From NCBI GenBank assembly GCA_963704155.1, contig CAVPHF010000023.1, positions 62,001-126,000 of the forward strand: a DNA stretch of 64,000 nucleotides. Reading direction: 5' to 3'. Made by a program: the position numbers and the translations under genes. Origin of the DNA: Thiohalocapsa sp963704155 (GTDB lineage Bacteria > Pseudomonadota > Gammaproteobacteria > Chromatiales > Chromatiaceae). The notes beneath the pieces are model-generated. The model was not told the origin of the DNA, did not search any database, and saw nothing but the letters and a program-made list of their open reading frames with translations. The number at the start of each line of letters is the position of its first letter. The first letter of the stretch is position 1. Shown piece by piece: positions 37,025 through 45,319 of the stretch.

Positions 37025-37101
37025 TCCCGAGGAGCGTTGCGACGGAACAGCAGGTTCCGCCAGGCTCGGGGAGGCGATCATCTTGTCAACGGCGCTCACT
37101 C
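37025..37101 (+). promoter_or_regulatory. SAH riboswitch upstream of ahcY
   Basis: The sequence has the conserved blocks of the S-adenosylhomocysteine riboswitch: GAGGAGCGTTGCGACGG at the 5' side, CCAGGCTCGG in the middle, and CAACGGCGCTCACT at the 3' side, where AGCG and CGCT close the main stem. It ends 24 bases before the ahcY ATG. SAH binding in this class turns ahcY expression on, so the cell clears SAH when it builds up. The CTGGAG ribosome-binding site lies just beyond it. Identification is by memory of the consensus. Confidence 0.9.
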
Positions 37102-37125
37102 TGTTAATCACTGGAGCTGACTACC

Positions 37126-38532
37126 ATGAGTGAGTTTACCGACTACAAGATCGCCGACATGTCACTGGCCGATTTCGGCCGCAAGGAAATGGTCATCGCC
37201 GAGACGGAGATGCCGGGCCTGATGGCCTTGCGTGAGAAGTATGGCCAGTCCAAGCCATTGGCTGGAGCGCGCATCACCGGCAGCCTCCACATGACCATCC
37301 AAACCGCGGTGCTGATCGAGACCCTGGTCGAACTCGGCGCCGAGGTGCGCTGGTGTTCTTGCAATATATTCTCTACGCAGGATCACGCTGCGGCCGCCAT
37401 CGCCGCACGCGGCATCCCAGTTTACGCCTGGAAGGGCGAGACGCTGGAGGAGTACTGGTGGTGCACCGAACAGGTCGTCAACTGGCCTGACGGCGGCGGG
37501 CCCAACATGATTCTCGACGACGGCGGCGACGCGACCATGTTGGTGCACAAGGGCGTCGAGTACGAACAGGCCGGCGCCGTTCCGAAAGCGAGCGCTGACG
37601 ACAACGAGGAATGGACCGCCGTGCTCGGCGTGCTCGGGCGCACCTTCGAGCGCGACCCGCGTCACTGGCATCGCACCGCCGAAGGGATCAAGGGCGTCAC
37701 CGAAGAGACCACCACCGGCGTGCATCGTCTGTACGACATGTTCAAGAACGGCACGCTGCTGTTCCCGGCCATGAACGTCAACGACTCGGTCACGAAATCC
37801 AAGTTCGACAATCTCTACGGCTGCCGCGAGTCACTGGTCGACGCCATCAAGCGTGCGACCGACGTGATGATTGCCGGTAAGGTGGCGGTCGTGTGCGGCT
37901 ATGGCGACGTCGGCAAGGGCTCAGCGGCGTCGCTGCGCGGCCTCGGCGCCAGCGTATGGGTGACAGAGATCGATCCGATCTGCGCGCTGCAGGCGGCGAT
38001 GGAGGGCTACCGGGTTGTGGATCTCGAAGACGTCTGCGGCCAGGCGGACATCTTCGTCACCGCCACCGGCAACAAGGACATTATCACCGCAGAACATATG
38101 TCGCGGATGAAGGATCAGGCCATCGTCTGCAACATCGGCCACTTCGATAACGAGATTCAGGTCGACAAGCTGGCCAAGTACGAGTGGGTCGAGATCAAGC
38201 CCCAGGTCGATCAGATCGTCTTTCCCGATGGTCACCGCATCACCCTGCTCGCGAAGGGTCGCCTGGTCAACCTCGGCTGCGCCACCGGCCACCCGAGCTT
38301 CGTCATGTCCAACTCCTTCACCAACCAAGTGTTGGCGCAGATCGAGATCTTCACCAAGCCCCAAGAGTATCCGATCGGCGTCTACGTGCTGCCGAAGCAC
38401 CTCGATGAAGAAGTCGCGCGGCTGCATCTGGACAAGATCGGCGTCAAGCTCACCAAGCTGCGCCCGGACCAGGCGGCGTACATCGGCGTCACCGTAGAAG
38501 GCCCGTACAAGTCCGAGCACTATCGGTATTGA
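37126..38532 (+). CDS. ahcY: Adenosylhomocysteinase
   Basis: This NAD-dependent enzyme hydrolyses S-adenosylhomocysteine to adenosine and homocysteine, relieving product inhibition of methyltransferases. The 468-residue protein has NIFSTQDHAAAAIA, the NAD-binding GYGDVGKGSAASLRG, and the C-terminal KLRPDQAAYIGVTVEGPYKSEHYRY ending typical of the family (the lysine and tyrosine reach the partner subunit's NAD). It includes the roughly 40-residue insertion (about 150-190) of the longer bacterial form. It is preceded by an SAH riboswitch. Confidence 0.98.
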   Translation: MSEFTDYKIADMSLADFGRKEMVIAETEMPGLMALREKYGQSKPLAGARITGSLHMTIQTAVLIETLVELGAEVRWCSCNIFSTQDHAAAAIAARGIPVYAWKGETLEEYWWCTEQVVNWPDGGGPNMILDDGGDATMLVHKGVEYEQAGAVPKASADDNEEWTAVLGVLGRTFERDPRHWHRTAEGIKGVTEETTTGVHRLYDMFKNGTLLFPAMNVNDSVTKSKFDNLYGCRESLVDAIKRATDVMIAGKVAVVCGYGDVGKGSAASLRGLGASVWVTEIDPICALQAAMEGYRVVDLEDVCGQADIFVTATGNKDIITAEHMSRMKDQAIVCNIGHFDNEIQVDKLAKYEWVEIKPQVDQIVFPDGHRITLLAKGRLVNLGCATGHPSFVMSNSFTNQVLAQIEIFTKPQEYPIGVYVLPKHLDEEVARLHLDKIGVKLTKLRPDQAAYIGVTVEGPYKSEHYRY

Positions 38533-38829
38533 GGAAAGGTCGAGGGCCGAGGCGACTGGCCTCGCGGCCCTTAGTCCCCGGTTCGGCAATGGCCGGCTTG
38601 ATGAGCGCGCTGATCTAGATCTCCGGTCGAGATCCTATCGTCCTGGTTGCCTGGGCTGCGCCCAGGGTGACCAGCGCGCTGGTCTTGCCCCAAGGCAAGC
38701 GTGCGGACCTGAGATGCCGGCGGCGCCGACTCATGCCGATGTCCGCATCCCACCGCGGACTGATCGCCCGGCCCCGGTGATCCCGTCCCGCCGGATGCCC
38801 ACAGATTCACCGAACACCCAAGCAGCAGC

Positions 38830-39690
38830 ATGAACAGCAACGACGAACGCACCTTCAGCTTCGAGCTGTTTCCGCCTAAGTCGGCCGACGGTATGGACAA
38901 GCTCAAGCTCACGGTCGGCCGGCTCGACGCGGTCGGTCCCCGGTATTTCTCCTGTACCTATGGCGCCGGCGGCTCCACGCGCGCCGGCACCTTCGAGACG
39001 GTTTCCTGGCTGCGCGAGCAAGGTATCGATACCGCTCCGCATCTCGCCTGTATCGGCTCGGACAAGGACGAGATCCGCGACATCGTCAGCCACTACATCG
39101 ATCAGGGAATCACGCGCATCGTCGCCTTGCGCGGCGACCTACCGTCCGGCATGGGCCGCAGCGGCCTCGGGACCTTCCGCTATGCCAGTGAGCTGGTGGC
39201 CTTTCTGCGCGAGGAGTTCGGCGCGCGTTTCCACATCGAGGTGGCCGCCTATCCCGAGGTCCATCCGCAGGCGCCCAACGCCGGCGCGGATCTCGCCAAC
39301 TTCAAACGCAAGGTCGAGTTCGGCGCCGACGCGGCTATCACTCAGTATTTCTACAACCCCGACGCCTACTTCGCCTTCATCGACGACTGCGCCCGAGCGG
39401 GCATCGAGGTGCCGATCATTCCGGGCATCATGCCGATCACGAACTACACCCAGCTGGCACGTTTCTCGGACGCCTGCGGGGCAGAGATCCCGCGCTGGAT
39501 ACGCAAGCGGCTCGAAGGCTTCGGCGACGACAAGGACGCCATCCGCGCCTTCGGACATGAGGTCGTGCTCGAGCTGTGCCGGCGACTGCTCGACGGTGGT
39601 GCCCCGGGACTGCACTTCTACACCATGAACCAATTCGCGCCGACACTGCGACTTTGGCAAGACCTCGAGCTGCCGCGTGCCACTCACTGA
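38830..39690 (+). CDS. metF: Methylenetetrahydrofolate reductase
   Basis: This FAD enzyme reduces 5,10-methylene-THF to 5-methyl-THF, the methyl donor for methionine synthesis. The 286-residue TIM-barrel protein has FSFELFPPKSADGMDKL with the catalytic Glu, SCTYGAGGSTRAGT, ALRGDLP, and the ITQYFYNPDAYFAF segment. It follows ahcY by 297 bases. That gap contains an imperfect GC-rich hairpin (about 38540-38572) but no T-run. With metK and ahcY it completes most of the methyl cycle; the intact methionine synthase must lie elsewhere, since the local metH is decayed. Confidence 0.97.
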   Translation: MNSNDERTFSFELFPPKSADGMDKLKLTVGRLDAVGPRYFSCTYGAGGSTRAGTFETVSWLREQGIDTAPHLACIGSDKDEIRDIVSHYIDQGITRIVALRGDLPSGMGRSGLGTFRYASELVAFLREEFGARFHIEVAAYPEVHPQAPNAGADLANFKRKVEFGADAAITQYFYNPDAYFAFIDDCARAGIEVPIIPGIMPITNYTQLARFSDACGAEIPRWIRKRLEGFGDDKDAIRAFGHEVVLELCRRLLDGGAPGLHFYTMNQFAPTLRLWQDLELPRATH

Positions 39691-40100
39691 CCCGGCTGCG
39701 ACCGATAGGGATTCGATGCCATTGTCCGCAGCCCCGGCCGAGCCGCGAGAGACCGGCGGACAGCCCGTCAGCCAAACCCATAACCCACTTTTTTGGTCAT
39801 GGGTTGCGGATAATCAAATACGCGGCTGGATTAGGCTGGTAATTTGAGGCCCGGAACCATCCACTCCTCCTCTTGAAGCCGCTCCACCGTCTTGTTCGGA
39901 GCGGCTTTTCTTTTTGCCCCGGAGCGCCCCATAGAACGCCGCGACAGCGATCCGCGCATGACCGCCGAGCGCCGCGGCTCCCTGTCCAGGCTGTTGAAGC
40001 CCCCTTTATCACCCCAAGGCTCTATACAGCGGAATAGTGCAACCCACTCCGAACGGCACGCCGACACATCGGCTCGAGCGACCCCAGTTAGACCTTCCGA
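39691..40100 (+). other. Non-coding region after metF with orphan terminator
   Basis: No protein gene is seen. A 7-bp inverted repeat AACCCAT/ATGGGTT (39775-39805) and a GATAAT (39809-39814) precede an AT-richer stretch that runs into a strong terminator at 39876. This could be the long metF 3' end or a small RNA of about 95 bases. From 39916 to 40100 nothing is recognised. Confidence 0.35.
39876..39915 (+). terminator. Strong Rho-independent terminator
   Basis: A perfect 10-bp stem AAGCCGCTCC/GGAGCGGCTT with a 12-base loop is followed by TTCTTTTT. It lies 185 bases after the metF stop, so it ends either the metF mRNA or an unannotated small RNA. Confidence 0.85.
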
Positions 40101-41120
40101 ATGCCCATGCAAGCCACAAACTCCGAGGCGCTGCGCTTGCCGCCCATCACGCGGCGGGCCGACGGCGGCATGCGCCGGGTCGGCGTGGAGATCGAGTTCA
40201 GCGGACTGTCGTTGGATGAAACCGCCGATGTCCTGCTGTCACTGCTCGGCGGACCGGCGCGCAGCCAGGGCCGTTATGAGATCGAGATCGATGGAGACCC
40301 AGCCGGTGCCTGGCAGGTGGAACTCGACTTCGAATTTCTGAAGGCGCTTGGCCGACGCGAGATCGCCGCCGACCTCGGCGGCGCCTTGCAGGAACTGGCC
40401 GAGGACACGGTGCGCGCCATCGCCGAGCGCATCGTGCCGGTGGAGGCGGTCGGGCCTCCGCTACCAATGGACCGATTGGGCGATGTCAACCTTTTGATCG
40501 AGCGGCTGCGCGCCGCCGGCGCCCGCGGCACGTCCGATGATCCGACCTATGCGTTCGGCCTACAGCTCAACCCGGAGATGCCGGACACCGATGCGGCGAC
40601 CTTGCGCGGGTACCTTCAGGCCTATTTGTGTCTCGAGGATTGGCTGCGCGGCCGTGTGCAAGTCAACCTGACCCGGCGTTTGACCTTCTTCGCAGATCCC
40701 TTCCCTAAGGACTATGCACGCATGGTCGTCGACGACGCCTACGCGCCGAGCCGCGCTGATCTGATCGACGACTATCTGCACGCCAACCCGACACGTAATC
40801 GCGGACTGGACCTGTTGCCGCTTTTTGCTCATGTCGACGAGAAGCGGGTTCGCTCGGTGGTCGACGACGAACGGGTCAAGGCGCGCCCGACACTCCACTA
40901 TCGGCTGCCGAACAGCGAGATAGACCGGCCCGACTGGAGCCTGCGCGACGCCTGGCAGGATTGGCTGGTGCTCGAGCGGCTGGTAGCAGAGCCAAGGCGG
41001 CTCGCGGCCTGCTGTCGCGAGTACTCGGCCTTCCTCGACCGGCCCCTGAGCGGTTTGACAGACGACTGGGCGGTACGCACCGGTCGATGGCTATCCGACC
41101 AGGGGCTTGCGACGGACTGA
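40101..41120 (+). CDS. Amidoligase family protein
   Basis: This is a 339-residue protein of the putative amidoligase family (COOH-NH2 ligase fold related to glutamine synthetase and GCS), which forms amide bonds using ATP. The N-terminal strand RRVGVEIEFSGLSLDE carries the family E-x-E metal ligands; further landmarks are DGDPAGAWQVELDFEF (about 57-72), YAFGLQLNPEMP (about 150-161) and the Arg-containing LTRRLTFFADPFPKDYARMV. The next gene is a class I glutamine amidotransferase-like peptidase, a pairing known for amidoligase operons. The product is unknown; a modified peptide, polyamine or envelope amide is inference. An in-frame ATG at 40107 is an alternative start. Confidence 0.8.
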   Translation: MPMQATNSEALRLPPITRRADGGMRRVGVEIEFSGLSLDETADVLLSLLGGPARSQGRYEIEIDGDPAGAWQVELDFEFLKALGRREIAADLGGALQELAEDTVRAIAERIVPVEAVGPPLPMDRLGDVNLLIERLRAAGARGTSDDPTYAFGLQLNPEMPDTDAATLRGYLQAYLCLEDWLRGRVQVNLTRRLTFFADPFPKDYARMVVDDAYAPSRADLIDDYLHANPTRNRGLDLLPLFAHVDEKRVRSVVDDERVKARPTLHYRLPNSEIDRPDWSLRDAWQDWLVLERLVAEPRRLAACCREYSAFLDRPLSGLTDDWAVRTGRWLSDQGLATD

Positions 41121-41165
41121 GCCTACAGCTTGGCTGAAATCCTTGTGCACAGCACTCCATCAGAC

Positions 41166-41888
41166 ATGACCTCGGCCGGTGTACCCAGCCAAGCACGGCG
41201 ACGTCCGCTGATCGCTGTCACCGGCCCCAGTCGCGGCGGCCTCGCGCCGCGCTGGCTTGTCGCACTCGGCCTGCGGCTGGTCGGCGCCCGCCCGCTGATG
41301 ATGACGCCGCGCCGGCCGCGCGAGGGGCTCGCGGTCGACGGCGTCGTGATCACGGGCGGGCACGATGTCGACCCGGTACTGTACGCGGCAGCGCCAGAGG
41401 TCACACCAAAGTATGACCCAGAGCGCGACGCGCTCGAGTCCGCCGTCATCGACTCGGCACTGGCGCGCGGTCTGCCCTTGCTCGGTATCTGCCGCGGCGC
41501 ACAGCTGTTGAACGTCCGCCTCGGCGGCACCCTGTTTCAGGAACTGCGCTCGCGGCGCAAGCAGACGTCGAACCGCTGGACCATCCTGCCGCTCAAGACC
41601 TTAAGCGTCGAAACCGGCACCCAGCTGCATCGTCTGCTCGGCCGTTCCGAGGACCGCATCAATAGCCTGCACAACCAGGGGATCGACCACATCGGCGACG
41701 GCCTAGTCGTGGCCGGGCGCGACCTGGACGACATCGTCCAGGCGATCGAGTCACCGACGCATCCGTTTCTGATCGGCGTGCAGTGGCACCCGGAGTTTCT
41801 GCTCTATCGATCGCGCCAACGACGCTTGTTCGGCGCACTAGTCGACGCCGCGCGCCAGCAGACGGACAGCGCCGCCAGCCAGTCGTAA
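41166..41888 (+). CDS. Class I glutamine amidotransferase-like / gamma-Glu hydrolase (peptidase C26)
   Basis: This is a class I amidotransferase-fold protein like gamma-glutamyl-GABA hydrolase PuuD. From ATG 41166 it has 240 residues: GGHDVDP at about 65-70, the nucleophile elbow LGICRGAQLLN with Cys109, and GVQWHPEF near 205 giving the catalytic His and Glu. The catalytic triad is intact. A TTG at 41130 would add 12 residues and put the start 9 bases after the amidoligase stop; either is possible. PuuD-type enzymes cleave gamma-glutamyl amides; here it may trim or supply ammonia to the amidoligase product. Confidence 0.87.
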   Translation: MTSAGVPSQARRRPLIAVTGPSRGGLAPRWLVALGLRLVGARPLMMTPRRPREGLAVDGVVITGGHDVDPVLYAAAPEVTPKYDPERDALESAVIDSALARGLPLLGICRGAQLLNVRLGGTLFQELRSRRKQTSNRWTILPLKTLSVETGTQLHRLLGRSEDRINSLHNQGIDHIGDGLVVAGRDLDDIVQAIESPTHPFLIGVQWHPEFLLYRSRQRRLFGALVDAARQQTDSAASQS

Positions 41889-41931
41889 CGCCAGCGACTC
41901 GACCAGCGACTGAACCCAGCGACTAAACCAG

Positions 41932-42360
41932 GTGGAAGCCTATCTCGGACTCTTCACCGCCGCCTTCGTCGCCGCAACCCTGCTGCCCTTCTATTCCGAG
42001 GTCGCGCTGGCCGGCCTGCAGGCGGCGGGTTACGAGCCGCTGGCGCTCTGGTGCTGGGCCACCGCCGGCAACACGCTGGGCGCCGCCGTAAACTGGTCGA
42101 TCGGGCGTTGGCTGCTTCACTATCAAGACCGGCGCTGGTTTCCGTTCAAGCCGGACCGGCTCGGCGCGGCGCAACGCTGGTATCAGCGCTGGGGCGTCTG
42201 GTCGCTGCTGTTGGCGTGGCTGCCGATCGGCGGCGACGCGCTGACCTTCATCGCCGGACTGATGCGGGTAAACTTCGCGCTGTTTTTTCTGTTGACCGCG
42301 ATCGGCAAGGGCGCACGCTATGCCGCGGTCCTGGGGCTTGGCGGCCTGCTCGCCGGATGA
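41932..42360 (+). CDS. YqaA-family small membrane protein
   Basis: This is a 142-residue inner membrane protein with four hydrophobic segments (about 5-28, 38-58, 88-108 and 115-138), of the YqaA/SNARE-associated (DedA-like) family. Family features are the LLPFYSEVALAGLQAAGY region, GNTLGAAVNWSIGRW, and an AQRWYQRWGVWSLLLAWLPIGGD loop. The start is GTG at 41932; no ATG is near and the ribosome-binding site is weak. It is the third gene of the amidoligase cassette, 43 bases after the amidotransferase gene. Members of this superfamily are linked to lipid or solute movement; the role here is unknown. Confidence 0.82.
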   Translation: MEAYLGLFTAAFVAATLLPFYSEVALAGLQAAGYEPLALWCWATAGNTLGAAVNWSIGRWLLHYQDRRWFPFKPDRLGAAQRWYQRWGVWSLLLAWLPIGGDALTFIAGLMRVNFALFFLLTAIGKGARYAAVLGLGGLLAG

Positions 42361-42577
42361 GCCTTGACTGCTCCATGACTTCGATCTCCCAAACATCAAA
42401 GGCCGCGGCAAGCAGCAGCCGAAACCTCGCCCACCCGCGTGCGCGTGCTTGGCCGATCTTCCGTGCCGCCGACCGGGTCCGATCATCCGTCCCACGGGGC
42501 AACACTGCGGAGCGCGTGAAAATGTTCCGATCCGCTACAATCTCCGCCGTCACAGTCGCAGCCGCCGAAGAAGCCCC

Positions 42578-43297
42578 ATGACCGAGACCATCCCTAACGT
42601 CGACCACGCCGAGATCAGCAAATTCGAGTCGCTTGCCGCGCGCTGGTGGGACCCGGACAGCGAGTTCAAGTCGCTGCACGACATCAACCCGTTACGGCTC
42701 GACTATGTCAACCGCACAGCCGGACTCGCCGGCAAGGAGGTGCTCGATGTCGGCTGCGGCGGCGGAATCCTGTCCGAGTCCATGGCCCTGGCCGGCGCCC
42801 GTGTCATCGGCATCGACATGGGCGAGGAGCCACTGCGCGTCGCAGAACTGCATACACTCGAGACCGGCGTCGAGGTGGAGTACCGGCAGATCACGGTCGA
42901 GGCACTGGCCGATGAACGTCCGGCCAGCTTCGACGTCGTCACCTGCATGGAGATGTTGGAGCACGTGCCCGACCCCGGCTCGGTGATCGATGCCTGCGCC
43001 CGACTGGTTCGGCCGGGCGGCCATGTCTTCCTGTCGACGCTGAACCGCAACCCCAAGTCCTACCTGTTCGCCATCATCGGTGCGGAATATCTGCTCAGCC
43101 TGTTGCCACGCGGCACACATGACTACGCGCGCTTCATCAAACCCTCCGAGCTGGATGCCTGGATACGCAAGACCGAGCTTCGGCTCACCGACATCACCGG
43201 TCTGACCTACAACCCCGTCACCAGGGAGTACCGGCTCGACCCCAAGGACCTGGACGTGAACTATCTGGTGACCTGCCGCCGGCCGAACCATGGCTGA
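42578..43297 (+). CDS. ubiG: Ubiquinone biosynthesis O-methyltransferase
   Basis: UbiG does both O-methylation steps of ubiquinone synthesis using S-adenosylmethionine. The 239-residue protein starts at ATG 42578 (MTETIPNVDHAEISKFESLA), with AARWWDPDSEFKSLHDINPLRLDY characteristic of UbiG, the SAM-binding loop LDVGCGGGILSE at about 56-67, and the membrane-contact region around GTHDYARFIKPSEL. The frame is open 43 codons upstream, but these do not match the family. It links to the SAM-cycle genes upstream only by metabolism, not by operon. Confidence 0.97.
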   Translation: MTETIPNVDHAEISKFESLAARWWDPDSEFKSLHDINPLRLDYVNRTAGLAGKEVLDVGCGGGILSESMALAGARVIGIDMGEEPLRVAELHTLETGVEVEYRQITVEALADERPASFDVVTCMEMLEHVPDPGSVIDACARLVRPGGHVFLSTLNRNPKSYLFAIIGAEYLLSLLPRGTHDYARFIKPSELDAWIRKTELRLTDITGLTYNPVTREYRLDPKDLDVNYLVTCRRPNHG

Positions 43298-43342
43298 ACG
43301 CCGCTGGGCGAGCGAAGCGCCGACGCAAGCGCTTCCCCGGCA

Positions 43343-44179
43343 ATGACCGCTGCTACGGCGCCCGCGGTGGCGGCGCAATGGCGCTTTCCGAATCGAGCAA
43401 CGCCGCCCGGCTCATCGGCATACTACAGCGTGCGCTTCGCGCGGCCGGCGCTGCGTGACAGAGTCGCGGCGCTGTTTGCCTGGCGGCACGAGGTGCGCCG
43501 GATCATCGATGATGTCTCCGATCCGGGCGTCGCCCGGCTCAAGCTCGACTGGTGGCGCGATGAGATCAGACGCACCCTGGACGGAATGCCCAGGCATCCG
43601 CTTAGCCACATGCTGGCAAACGGACAGCATCGCGAGGCATTGCCGATAGCGCCCTTCCTCGACCAGGCCCAGCGCGTCGAGGACGAACTCTCTTGCCGCC
43701 GCTCACCCGACCAACCTGCCCAGCAGCAAGCGCTGCAGCAGGATCTCGGCGCCCTGTTCGAACTCCTCTGCCGCTGCCATGGCATCAGCGCGAGCGAACC
43801 GCTGGCCATCGCCCGGCAAGCCGGCGCCAGCTGCGCGCAGGTCAGGCGAATGCGCGACGGCGGCCTGTTGCTGCGCCGATCGCAAGAGGTGCTGCCGCAG
43901 GATGTTCTCGATCATGCCGGGCTGACGCATGAGCAGTTGGCAAGTCGCGATCACCGGTATCGGCTGCCGGACTTGCTGAGCAGCATGGCCGCGCAACTGA
44001 AAGAGGACCTCGTCCGCAACACAGGCGCGGCGCTGCTGCCACGGCCAGTTCGCATCCAGATCCAGATCCACGACGCCCTGCTCGACGTACTGATCGAGAC
44101 TGGCTTCGCGGTGGTCGACCAGCGCATCGGCCTCACGCCCCTGCGCAAGCTCTGGATCGCCTGGCGTACCCCGGCCTGA
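43343..44179 (+). CDS. Squalene/phytoene synthase-like protein, probably catalytically altered
   Basis: The 278-residue helical protein resembles the squalene/phytoene synthase family (head-to-head prenyl transferase fold): GSSAYYSVRFARPALRDRVAAL followed by FAWRHEVRRIIDDVSDPGVARLKLDWWRDEI is the family's first helix pair. The metal-binding DxxxD is altered: where active enzymes have E-V-D-D-x-x-D, this has E-V-R-R-I-I-D-D, and no second aspartate motif (DxxxD) is obvious in the mid region. That suggests a non-enzymatic paralogue, comparable to assembly factors such as NDUFAF6. It lies between ubiG and ispH, both isoprenoid/quinone genes, 45 bases after ubiG. Confidence 0.75.
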   Translation: MTAATAPAVAAQWRFPNRATPPGSSAYYSVRFARPALRDRVAALFAWRHEVRRIIDDVSDPGVARLKLDWWRDEIRRTLDGMPRHPLSHMLANGQHREALPIAPFLDQAQRVEDELSCRRSPDQPAQQQALQQDLGALFELLCRCHGISASEPLAIARQAGASCAQVRRMRDGGLLLRRSQEVLPQDVLDHAGLTHEQLASRDHRYRLPDLLSSMAAQLKEDLVRNTGAALLPRPVRIQIQIHDALLDVLIETGFAVVDQRIGLTPLRKLWIAWRTPA

Positions 44180-44274
44180 CATAACGCCACCCGCAACCGG
44201 GTTACCCCTCACTGCCGCGCCGCCCCACGGCTGTTACAATCGTCGGTCACTTGCTCGATGTCAGCGATCACGCC

Positions 44275-45255
44275 ATGCCCCAGTCCAACGCCAGCGAAAT
44301 CCTGCTCGCCAATCCACGCGGCTTCTGCGCCGGTGTCGATCGCGCCATCGACATCGTCGAGCGCGTGCTGGAGTTGTTCGGCGCGCCGATCTACGTCCGG
44401 CATGAGGTGGTGCACAACCGCCATGTCGTCGACGACCTCAAGGCCCGCGGCGCGATCTTCGTAGACCAGATCGCCCTGATACCGGACGGCGCCACCTGCA
44501 TCTTCAGCGCCCATGGCGTCTCGCAGGAGGTGCGCCAGGAAGCCGAGGGACGCGGCCTGCGCATCTTCGATGCCACCTGTCCGCTGGTGACCAAGGTCCA
44601 TTTGGAAGTCGCACGCCACTGTAAGCAGGGCTTTGATGTCGTGCTGATCGGCCACCGTGGCCACCCGGAGGTCGAGGGCACGCTCGGCCAATGCCGGGGC
44701 GATAGCGCACGGATGCATCTGGTCGAGACGCTCGACGAGGTCGCGGGCCTCGAGGTGCGCGACGCCGACAAGGTGGCCTATGTCACCCAGACGACCCTGT
44801 CGGTGGACGACACCATCGGCATCATCGCCGCACTCAAGGCACGTTTCCCGAACCTCACCGGGCCGAAGAAGAGCGATATCTGCTACGCCACTCAGAACCG
44901 CCAGGACGCCGTGCGTGCGCTGGCCGAGCGCGCCGACCTGGTGCTGGTGGTCGGTTCCACCAACAGCTCGAACTCGAACCGGCTGCGCGAGCTCGCGCAA
45001 CGGTGCGGCAAGCCGGCCTATCTGATCGACGGCGCCGACGACATCCAGCGCGAATGGATCAGCAACGGCGCCCGTGTCGGCCTCACGGCCGGTGCTTCGG
45101 CACCCGAGCTGCTGGTGGAGCAGGTGATCGAGCGACTCAAGGGCTGGGGCGCCGGAGGCGTCGAAGAGCAGTCCGGTCTCCGCGAGAACGTCGTCTTCGC
45201 GCTGCCGAAGGAACTGCAGCAGCCGCGGTCGGAGCCCGCGCCATCGGTGCTTTGA
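44275..45255 (+). CDS. ispH: 4-hydroxy-3-methylbut-2-enyl diphosphate reductase
   Basis: IspH carries out the last step of the MEP isoprenoid pathway, making IPP and DMAPP with a 4Fe-4S cluster. From ATG 44275 (MPQSNASEILLANPRGFCAGVDRA) it has 326 residues with the three cluster cysteines in GFCAGV, DATCPLV and DICYATQNRQDA, the substrate histidines in VRHEVVHN and GHRGHPE, and the catalytic Glu in the latter. A TTG at 44251 is in frame but less likely. Its products feed the ubiquinone pathway of the nearby ubiG. Confidence 0.97.
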   Translation: MPQSNASEILLANPRGFCAGVDRAIDIVERVLELFGAPIYVRHEVVHNRHVVDDLKARGAIFVDQIALIPDGATCIFSAHGVSQEVRQEAEGRGLRIFDATCPLVTKVHLEVARHCKQGFDVVLIGHRGHPEVEGTLGQCRGDSARMHLVETLDEVAGLEVRDADKVAYVTQTTLSVDDTIGIIAALKARFPNLTGPKKSDICYATQNRQDAVRALAERADLVLVVGSTNSSNSNRLRELAQRCGKPAYLIDGADDIQREWISNGARVGLTAGASAPELLVEQVIERLKGWGAGGVEEQSGLRENVVFALPKELQQPRSEPAPSVL

Positions 45256-45319
45256 CGCGCGGGGGACTTGCCTGCAACGGATCTGCCTGCACCGGATCTG
45301 ACGACCGAGGTCTGACAGA

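Noticed and set aside
38540..38572. GC-rich hairpin after ahcY as a terminator
   Set aside because: The stem is imperfect and no T-run follows.
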